From: Tricholomella constricta
Taxonomy: Eukaryota; Basidiomycota; Agaricomycetes; Agaricales; Lyophyllaceae
Length of the DNA: 44,745 bases
Assembly: GCA_013368375.1 (NCBI GenBank)
Contig: JAACJP010000079.1
Location: 1-44,745 of the forward strand
Direction: 5' to 3'
How positions within the stretch are numbered: position 1 is the first letter of the stretch; each line of letters begins with the position of its first letter. The notes under the pieces were generated by a model, which ran no database searches, was not told the origin of the DNA, and saw only the letters and a program-made list of their open reading frames with translations. A program made the translations under genes and the position numbers. Shown piece by piece: positions 38,755 to 44,745 of this stretch.

Positions 38755-39152
38755 ACGCATTCTCCGTATACACCTTGAATATGTACCCGCTCACTGGAAT
38801 ACATATGCGCACTCTCGGAATACACCTTGAATATGTATCCGCGCACTGGAATACGCGAATACACCTTGAATATTCATCGGCGCACTGGACTATGTATGCA
38901 CACTCTCAGAATACACCTTGAATATGTATCCGGGCACTGCAATACGTGAATACACCTCGAATATGTATCTGCGCACTGGAATAGGTACGTGCACTCTCAG
39001 AATACACCTTGAATATGTATCTGCGCACTGAAATATGTATGCACACTCTCCGCATACACCCAGAATATTCATCTGCGCACTGGAATATGTATGCGCACTC
39101 TTGGAATACACCTTGAATATGTATCTGTGCACTGCAAGCGTGAATACACCTG
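38755..39152. repeat. Inverted terminal segment of the satellite
   Basis: After AAGGTGTA at 38754 the array switches to the reverse complement (ACACCTTGAATATGTATC, GCACTGGAATAC, CACTCTCGGAATACACC) for about 400 bp. The units then degrade (TGCAAGCGTGAATACACC) and stop near 39152. The junction has GGTGTA and TACACC as inverted arms around a short degenerate spacer, so the border is a head-to-head palindrome with thousands of bases of potential arm homology in the main array. Confidence 0.93.
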
Positions 39153-39524
39153 AGGTGATGCCGTCCACAGTTGATTCATATCCTAAAAGCGCACAAAGCA
39201 TATATGAAGACATTTTGCCACGTCAGATATGGCAAATTGCTCACTAGTTCACAACTGACAGTGAGAATCACGATGTTAATCTCTCGTAGCGATTTTTCCT
39301 GTTTTTCCAGATTCTTAAGAAAGCCCTCTTCTTCACACTGTGGACATTGGCTGATATCGGCGTAGAATATATTCTGAATTTACAGTGAATTCATTTGTAA
39401 TATGCCCGAGAAATGATTAATGATCAAAAGGTGAATTTATTTACAATAATCTCTTTAATATATCCATGTTATAATTCGTACCGATATTACGAGATAAGAT
39501 CACTCTTTATATGCCGGCGAAAAT
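39153..39524. other. AT-rich non-coding stretch between satellite edge and gene
   Basis: Unique-looking sequence with no credible coding frame. It becomes AT-rich from about 39360, with short repeated patterns such as TTTGTAATAT (39395 and 39535 areas). It may hold the promoter of the following gene; CTTTATATG near 39505 is a weak TATA-like candidate. I see no RNA gene. Confidence 0.5.
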
Positions 39525-41176
39525 ATGATTTCTTTTGTAATATCATCACCGTTGATCGATCCGGTGAACATTGGCGATAAGCGAAAGTTCAAAGACTCCG
39601 AAGATGAGGATGAAGAGGGCAAGGGGGCCAACAATGGGTCCGAAGATGACACCCTATCCGAAGACGAGATGTCGGGAGTTGAGGAACATGGTGGAAAGAT
39701 GAACAAACGACGGCCTGGAAAGAGTAAATCAGCTGTCAACTCGAAAAAGCTTCGTGAGGCTTATGCAAACAAGACCCTCCTTGTCGATACGTCTAGCAAG
39801 GACTATCAAACCTTCCTGGATAAAATCAAGCGCATCGACCCAAATGCTGTTGTTTCGACAAAATATGATATGTTGTTCGAGCCGACCTGCTCCAAATGTC
39901 AGTCGCCCCGTGGGTATCAAGAGCCATACGCAACTAGTCGATTCAAATCACACTTCAGGGACTGCACGGGAAAGGCCAAGCATTCGAAAGCGACAGAGAA
40001 AATACCTGGGCCAAACCTCCTCTCCCAATTCGGGTTCTCTGTAATTCGGAAGGCCACAAGTTCGAAGAAGCAGCCCCAGTCTGCACTTTCAAAGGTCACA
40101 GGCATCCCCTGCCGTGGCCTCACTGCGCGTGAAGACAGCCGAATCCCTTTGTATGTCCGCCGTACACCAGCCATTGGTGGGGGCGCTCGAGCCGTCTATG
40201 TCATTGCTATGGAGAAATTTCAGAAGGTGTTCTCGAAACTCAAGAATAAACAACAGACAGTTGTTCTCGACACTCAACGGCACGAACAGAAATGGAAAAA
40301 CGATCACCAGGGCCTCCGTGTGTTTGCGAAGAATTGCGACGAGGAGGTCCTAGCGCCCACAGGCATCAACAAGCGTCCACAACCCTGTATCGCCTGCATC
40401 TCAGTCTTCAAAAGCAAGTCATTCAAAACCGCGATCGGTAAACCAACACCAAAACCAGAAAACTCCAAGCATACAAACCATCGTTTCCGCCATGAAGTTC
40501 TCGGTAAATTATATGCTAAATACACCGGACTGCAAGAGATATTTGAAGCGGTAAGTATGAATGGCTGTCATCGACGAGGACACCAATAAAACATGATTTG
40601 CTAGCCTTCTTCGACACCTTGTATTCAAATCGCAAAGCAATATCTCGAAGGGAAGATGGAGGATAAGGAGGTTTTCAATGGACTCATGGCGGCGATGGCA
40701 GCTGAGCAAGGACGCAAGGAGAAAGGTCAGGGAAACCAGAATTTTCCGTACCCACCTGCGTACGAGGAACTATGTCAGATAGTTCGCGATATCAGTCCCC
40801 AGGCTTACAAGGCACTCTCGAAACATTTGCGAATGCCTGCCATTCGTGGAATACAGTCAGTACTGGTGCTATAGTGCGCGAAATTTGGAGACGCTGATTT
40901 CTTGTCCGTTAATGCAGGCAAAAGCGAGCGCGTGAGCCTCGCTTTCCCATGACCATCTGCGATGACACCTTTGCAAGGGTTTCAGAACAGCTTGAGACTC
41001 TGGGTCATCGTGGACCAGTTGCTCTCAGCTGCGATGATACCAAGCTGCTGGACGCCCTGCGCTTGTACTGGGATGAGAAGGATCAATGTCATTACCTCGT
41101 TGGTGCAGCAGAAGGACCGTTGAGAGTCGCCGATCCTGGACAAATGAAAGAGGTTTCACCGACTCCTCCAAAGTAA
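39525..41176 (+). CDS. Three-exon gene with C2HC-type zinc motif; front half of a transposase-like agaricomycete family (possible pseudogene)
   Basis: Proposed exons 39525-40550, 40605-40855 and 40918-41176, joining in frame to 511 codons. Intron 1 (40551-40604, 54 bp) runs GTAAGT to CTAG; an 87-bp alternative ending CAAAG at 40637 also keeps frame. Intron 2 (40856-40917, 62 bp) runs GTCAGT to GCAG. The start of the protein is acidic (SEDEDEEGK) and then basic. Near residues 125-150 is C-x2-C followed by H-x3-C (CSKCQS ... SHFRDC), a likely zinc-binding motif. Exon 3 reads REPRFPMTICDDTF and then VALSCDDTKLLDALRLYW. From memory, unverified, this resembles large agaricomycete proteins that go on to a THAP9/P-element-like transposase core. 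That core is missing: the frame stops at TAA 41174 soon after GPLRVADP. The start codon is uncertain. Function is unassigned. Confidence 0.62.
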
Positions 41177-41502
41177 CCGCTATTTCAAATCTTGGGGTTC
41201 AGGTCTTCGAGAACAGAGCTGGAACCGCGCACTTCAGCATGTACCCAACTTATGACAACCTCCTCAACACTCTCAAGTTCTCGCTGATCCCCTCAATCCA
41301 GATCCTACTTTGGATACCGAGCTCCTTCCTTCAGAAACAGGTGAACATCGGTGTCGTTGTTGTGGATAGCGAGACTTTGCGTCAATACGCACTCTTAAAC
41401 AATGCAGCAGCTCAATTGACCGACGACGTGAAGCTTTGGAATTCTCGCATCTTCGGAAAGGCATTGAAATTGTACCTAGAGTCTCGCGATGGTGGGGGGT
41501 AG
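41177..41502 (+). pseudogene. Decayed coding sequence following the three-exon gene
   Basis: A frame one base off from exon 3 reads MYPTYDNLLNTLKF (about 41239-41280). Coding-like sequence then moves to another frame (DPTLDTELLPSETGEHRCRC, about 41301-41360) and returns (ETLRQYALLNNAAAQLTDDV, about 41372-41431) before a TAG at 41500-41502. Frame switching without sensible splice sites suggests small indels in an inactive tail. This could be the remnant C-terminus of the preceding gene after an internal deletion, or a separate relic. I do not recognise the product. Confidence 0.4.
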
Positions 41503-42193
41503 TCGGTAGCAGTTATGGTGCGCCTACACGCGACATTTACTTAGTTCTGGCACTTGCGGGGCAAAATTTACATTGTTTCTGCGTGAATTGGAGGCTCAGT
41601 TAGCGCGTTGAGCGAAAAATGCGAAAAATAATCGGAAAATATATTATTTGAACCTAGGTCCCTTGGACCGGACATTTTTTGGGACATTTCTCGGAACCTA
41701 GGTCCAGACCGGACAAACTGGCTGGTTTTGGACCCGACAGACTTTCGCTCCCTTGAACCTAGGTTCCCCCCCGGTTTTCAGGGGTCCTTGAACATGTTGG
41801 CGAACATAAGCGAACATATGGTGAAAAAGATCGACGAATCTATTTGTGATATCGGCGATCTATTGTCAGCAAATTGATGGTGATTTTTTTCCCAATATAT
41901 TCGACATATAATTGACGTAGTCATTGCGATCATATCGAAGATATCACGCGTCCGTAAGCGCCACACTCGACGACGCGACGCGAATTTGCAGCTGCGGCGA
42001 CAGTAACAGAGATTTGTAATACAGTATAAACAGTGTAAAAATACAATATACTACGGTAACGAAAGCACGAGGGCAGGACAAGCGATACGCAATAGGGTTG
42101 CGCAGATCCGGTTCAAGAAAACTGATAAGCGTCGAGCTGTACAATCCGAAATTAAATCAGATATATGCCATCGAAAGGTCGAACGCACCTTCT
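41503..42193. other. Non-coding region with repeated CCTAGG palindromes
   Basis: No convincing gene. Three copies of an AACCTAGGTY palindromic motif occur at 41650-41661, 41693-41705 and 41753-41766, with GGACC/GGTCC words around them. The sequence is then AT-rich up to about 41950. From 42194 leftward it may hold the 3' untranslated region of the minus-strand gene, including a possible spliced 52-bp intron (42188-42137, GTGCGT to TACAG in minus sense). Confidence 0.5.
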
Positions 42194-42659
42194 TCAATTG
42201 CGGGGTACACTAGACGCTCCCGCCGCGGGAGGATCGTCCATGACTATGTCTTCGTCGAAACCGAGTGGCGGCGGTGCGGGAGCGCTTACGACGGGCGGCG
42301 TTAGGTCGACGTCCATCGCGTTTTCGTCCGGCGCGACGGGATCGACATCTATCGTGCCTATTTCTTCATGAGAGGGAAGGAAAGAAATGAAGTGGAATGG
42401 ACGCACCAGGTGATGATGGAGCCGCGACAGCAGTCGGCGTTGGAGCCTGGGGGCTGGGGTCGACGTCCATTGTGGTAATTGAGTGTGTGTTCATAGCTGT
42501 AAAGCATGAAAAGCAGGATCAGGCAGTGAAAACTTGCATGCACTCACCATGGCCAGAAGAATCCAGGTTCACAGGAGGTATGGTGTCAGATGGCAGCATA
42601 TTGATGTCTATAGATCATAAGAACACAGTTTGCATGAGTAAGGAGGACTGACCAGGCAT
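42194..42659 (-). CDS. Four-exon small acidic Pro/Asp-rich protein (hypothetical)
   Basis: Minus-strand model: exons 42659-42653, 42607-42548, 42496-42407 and 42357-42194; introns of 45, 51 and 49 bp (GTCAGT to ATAG, GTGAGT to ACAG, GTGCGT to ATAG), all phase 1. The 321 coding bases join without a stop to give 106 residues. The protein starts MPDINMLPSDTIPP, contains MDVD twice (MDVDPSPQAP and MDVDLTPPVV), and ends acidic then Pro/Ala-rich (DEDIVMDDPPAAG). Such composition indicates an unstructured protein or the leader of a longer one. A further intron-like segment lies just after the stop TGA (42196-42194), so a frame-shifting mutation ending a once longer protein is possible. No family recognised. 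Three regular introns joining one frame are the main support. Confidence 0.55.
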
Positions 42660-42848
42660 TTTGAATAGATGGTGGGCAGAGGCAGGTAAGGTGGTGATGA
42701 AAAATTCAACGTTTGGTTTCGTTGTGCCTTCGTTTACCAAAGGCCTTCAACCAACGACATCACATCACATGCGTTGCGTCCACTATCCTCCTGAGTATCC
42801 CTACTGCGATATCGCGATCGCAGTTTACTTTTCTGATACAAATTGAAA
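42660..42848. other. Short intergenic region
   Basis: I see no supported gene. A 61-codon plus-strand frame (42661-42846) has no recognisable features. The minus strand upstream of 42659 is pyrimidine-rich (CACCTTACCTGCCTCTGCCC), which suits a fungal promoter or 5' leader for the four-exon gene. Confidence 0.4.
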
Positions 42849-43083
42849 ATGAAGGTCGAGCGTACAAGCAAGGTAAGTGATTTGATCAACTTCTACATCT
42901 ACGTCGCGCTCCTACGCGCGATCCTCCAGTACCTCCCTCACCAACTCCCCACCATCGTCCCCTCAAGAAGCGGAGTGAGAACTCCCGACGGCGACATCCC
43001 TGCCACACGTTGAGCCCGTCTACCTCGCCGCGATGCGCACGGACTGACTTTTCCGCGCGCTCGTCGTCCCGCGCCTCCACGAG
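42849..43083 (+). pseudogene. Relic of an unrecognised protein, copy 1
   Basis: An ATG frame at 42849-43013 reads DLINFYIYVALLRAILQYLP followed by a TPDGDI motif, then stops. In another frame from 43018 comes VYLAAMRTD, a TGA at 43045-43047, then LFRALVVPRLHELLIDAHIR. The second relic (44279-44344) has TGG at the TGA position, so this copy carries a nonsense change as well as a frame shift. Similarity at DNA level runs from CCCGACGGCGACAT (42983) to about 43083. The ancestral protein is unknown to me; its fragments look hydrophobic and helical. Confidence 0.5.
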
Positions 43084-43304
43084 CTCCTGATCGACGCCCA
43101 CATCCGCTCCCACTCGCTTCCTGCAGGCGACGCTCACGACCTGCGGGCGCAGCAGCCTACGCGATCATCGACCACGGCGCGGGTGAGCCCTGCGCCTCGC
43201 GTCCGTTCGTGAGTCCGCCAGCGATCGCGACGCGATCGTACTCGAGACTGGTGTCGTGCATGCCCGTACGAGGAGGCAGCGGCTTTTTCTACTTCTCCCC
43301 CGTG
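43084..43304. other. Relic-rich GC region with shared repeat end
   Basis: No supported gene. It includes the palindromic GATCGCGACGCGATC (about 43223-43237). At its right end, 43280-43304 matches 44138-44162 in 24 of 25 positions (CGGCTTTTTCTACTTCTCC is identical). The match stops where the ABC-transporter fragment begins. Confidence 0.55.
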
Positions 43305-43810
43305 TTGCTTGAACATGATCACCACGAGAATGGCTTGAAAGGGTATGCCAATAATCAAGACCTGAATAAAGCGGAGCAAATGTAAAAGGGGCATTCCGCG
43401 ACTCAACAAGCAGACACGTACCCCAAGCCCGACCAAGGCCGAGTAACCGAGCTGGGGGAACGAAATGAGTTGCTAAACAAAAGATCATGCAGGGGCAGTC
43501 AGACCCACGTTTCCAAGTAGGAGTCCAAAGCCGATCACAATCTGCGTTTTGACGTCAACACGCGCTGAGAGGGGATTTAAGGATTGTATACTAACCTGGA
43601 TTGGAGCGACCCAAATACTATATTGAAATACTTCGTTAGTTATGATCGCGCTTTTGTTCTTTCGTGTTCTACTGACTAGTGTGCAAAAGCCGCAAACTGG
43701 TCAATCCGAGTGGCATCTGTAGATATCATCGTCGTGATTTGCCCAACAGTATGTTCCAAGCGTGCACGTCCTGAAATTCTCGTCGATTTACGAAATATAG
43801 CACCGATGGT
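43305..43810 (-). pseudogene. Fragment of an ABCC-type (Yor1/MRP-like) transporter, five exons with introns
   Basis: Minus-strand exons 43810-43677, 43617-43596, 43541-43509, 43451-43422 and 43361-43305 splice in frame (introns 59, 54, 57 and 60 bp, all GT-AG) into 92 codons. The reading includes SGRARLEHTVGQITTMISTD, then IWVAPIQIVIGFGLLLGN, then LGYSALVGLG and VLIIGIPFQAILVVIMFKQ. This is the end of a cytoplasmic loop and adjoining membrane helices of the first transmembrane domain of ABCC multidrug transporters, which export drugs or conjugates using ATP. Full proteins are about 1400-1600 residues; nucleotide-binding domains and all other parts are absent. Homology stops after FKQ where a shared repeat begins. 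Upstream, one more mutated exon may extend to about 43888 (FGARAA before a possible 54-bp intron 43864-43811), with a TAA in that frame. Intron retention rules out a processed retrocopy. Confidence 0.8.
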
Positions 43811-43864
43811 CTGCTTTTATGATCAATAGACAGGACGAGGAAATTCAAATAAAAGTTCACTGAC

Positions 43865-43909
43865 CGCGGCACGGGCACCGAACATTTACCGTGGCACGCC
43901 CGTGCCGCG
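43865..43909. repeat. Perfect 12-bp inverted repeat (fold-back)
   Basis: CGCGGCACGGGC at 43865-43876 and GCCCGTGCCGCG at 43898-43909, separated by 21 nt. It lies at the upstream edge of the ABC-transporter fragment and forms part of a region rich in GCACGGGCA words. Confidence 0.8.
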
Positions 43910-44140
43910 CGTGGTTCCTGCTACCTTCACTGCGATTTTCAAATTGCGAGAACACTTATAAGACTACGGTCAGATCAGATCACTCAAAAAACCACAGTTG
44001 CACTCAACAGTGTCGCGGTACATTCTGACGAGCAATGGTACGGGCACACACTGGCATGAACGGCACTGGCACGGTACGTCGTCGCACGGGCACGCACTGA
44101 CACGCGCAGCCGTGCACTGGCATGCACGGGCATGCCACGG
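43889..44140. mobile_element. Possible 252-bp MITE-like element with imperfect terminal inverted repeats
   Basis: The left end CCGTGGCACGCCCGTGC (43889-43905) and the right end GCACGGGCATGCCACGG (44124-44140) are inverted repeats with one mismatch in 17. The interior contains further GCACGGGCA and GGCACTGGCA words (44035-44130) and a TATAA-like word (CTTATAAGAC, about 43955). I see no clear target duplication, and no coding frame. It could instead be the end of a larger repeat. Confidence is low because GC-rich short repeats can mimic terminal repeats. Confidence 0.35.
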
Positions 44141-44252
44141 CTTTTTCTACTTCTCCTCCGTACGGCGTTCAAGTGCTCACCGGAATCGAGGCGTTTGTAG
44201 GCACCCTAGGGCGCGGATGTAGGCGGAACTGACACACTACTCAGTACCCATC

Positions 44253-44344
44253 CCCGACGGCGACATTCGCCTGCCCCCCTCTACCTCGCCGCAGTGCGCA
44301 CGGACTGGCTCTTCTGCGCGCTCGTCGTCCCGCGCCTCCATGAG
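44253..44344 (+). pseudogene. Relic of the same unrecognised protein, copy 2
   Basis: DNA from CCCGACGGCGACAT (44253) to about 44344 matches 42983-43083. It reads LYLAAVRTDWLFCALVVPRL in one frame from 44279, while the preceding PDGDI lies in another frame. The sequence after CATGAG differs from copy 1. It lies just 3' of the minus-strand gene at 44376, on the opposite strand. Confidence 0.45.
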
Positions 44345-44375
44345 CGACCCCTGGCTTTCCTGTTCTGCCTGCGAC

Positions 44376-44745
44376 TTATCCCCGTCCTCGTCCTCGCCAT
44401 CTTCCATCCTCTTGCAGCCGCGGCTGGTGATACGAGGATGTTTCGACCCTCGGGTGGGCGTGGGTCTGGTGGTACACCTGCGGATAGGCATGAGCATGGG
44501 CCTGTGGGTGTGCACTTGTCCCAGCATGCGGATACTGAGACGGCGCGTACGGCTGGTGTCCATGCCTATGTGGGGTATACAGGTACTGTCCAGGCTGGAT
44601 CGGGGACAGGAGGTACGCTTACCCTGGCGGCGGTGTGGAGTAGGGGTGATAAGGATACGGGAGGTACGGTGCAGCCGCCAGACGTGAGGCCGAAGATGAC
44701 GGGGCGGAGGACGCTGGGGGCATGCTATATGCGTAGGCGGAATGG
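44376..44745 (-). CDS. 3' end of a Tyr/His/Pro/Gln-rich low-complexity protein with RG tail (partial)
   Basis: Minus-strand coding enters from the right edge: exon 44745-44623 and final exon 44565-44376, joined by a 57-bp intron (GTAAGC to CATAG) that keeps frame and removes an in-frame TAA (44621-44619). Readable stretches are AAAPYLPYPYHPYSTPPPG, then HGHQPYAPSQYPHAGTSAHP, then AHAHAYPQVYHQTHAHP, and the C-terminus RWRGRGRG with stop TAA (44378-44376). The Tyr/Gln/His/Pro bias followed by an Arg-Gly tail resembles prion-like, RNA-binding or phase-separating proteins (inference from composition only). The N-terminus and any folded domain lie outside the window. Two exons of the same odd composition support a real gene. 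Confidence 0.6.

Noticed and set aside
51..38921. Hundreds of 60-440 codon open frames in the satellite, on both strands, with Cys/Tyr/Ser-rich repeated peptides (YSRCIPRVRI, VFRECAYVFQ)
   Set aside because: They arise because the unit has few stop codons. The 52-bp unit rotates through all three frames, equivalent frames exist on the opposite strand, starts and ends track unit variants, and indels are not corrected to keep any frame. I see no evidence of selection for a protein.
42397..42651. An 84-codon plus-strand frame
   Set aside because: It is antisense to the four-exon minus-strand gene and contains its splice sites in reverse.
42661..42846. A 61-codon plus-strand frame
   Set aside because: No family features, no neighbouring exon and ordinary chance length.
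43134..43488. Minus-strand frames of 100-107 codons over the ABC fragment
   Set aside because: They read through introns. The spliced exons give the transporter homology, so the continuous frames are not the gene.

Overview
This window looks like a fungal chromosome segment, most likely from an agaricomycete basidiomycete. The evidence is short GT-AG introns (45-62 bp), a chromodomain-bearing Ty3/gypsy (chromovirus) retrotransposon of a type familiar from mushroom genomes, and Pro/Ala/Asp-rich small exons. I see no bacterial-style operons, no rRNA or tRNA gene and no CRISPR array.

Layout. (1) Positions 1-38754 are one enormous tandem satellite, interrupted once. It is built from a 52-bp unit and a 39-bp unit that lacks exactly 13 bp of the 52-mer, so nearly all internal spacings are multiples of 13. 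The variants are amplified in higher-order blocks (247, 390, 702, 741, 1014, 1131, 1495 bp and larger). Most variation between units falls at CpG sites, which occur as CG, TG or CA. (2) At 1945-8169 a 6.2-kb LTR retrotransposon on the minus strand sits inside the array. It has 534-bp LTRs in which I found no difference, a 5-bp GTATT target duplication, one Gag-Pol frame that ends at the LTR border, a polypurine tract inside the last codons, a Tf1-like self-priming signal with a correctly spaced TATA box, and a C-terminal chromodomain with the aromatic-cage residues. Its integrase carries Asn where the first catalytic Asp is expected. (3) At 38755-39152 the satellite continues in inverted orientation and then stops.

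(4) From 39153 to the right edge the sequence is unique or low-copy and full of broken genes: a three-exon 511-codon gene that looks like the front half of a transposase-like family (39525-41176) with decayed coding sequence after it; a four-exon acidic Pro/Asp-rich small gene on the minus strand (42194-42659); an intron-retaining fragment of an ABCC-type (Yor1/MRP-like) transporter (about 43305-43810, minus), bracketed by a shared direct repeat of about 25 bp; two decayed copies of an unrecognised protein segment (43018-43083 and 44279-44344); a GCACGGGCA-rich fold-back repeat; and the 3' end of a Tyr/His/Pro/Gln-rich gene ending in an RG tract (44376 to the edge, minus).

How it fits together (inference): the satellite behaves like methylated, recombining heterochromatin; a retrotransposon with an HP1-like chromodomain inserted into it recently; and the flanking DNA is a graveyard of transposon and gene relics, as expected at a heterochromatin border. 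I do not see a cooperating gene system. The notable biology is the satellite architecture and its relation to the chromovirus.
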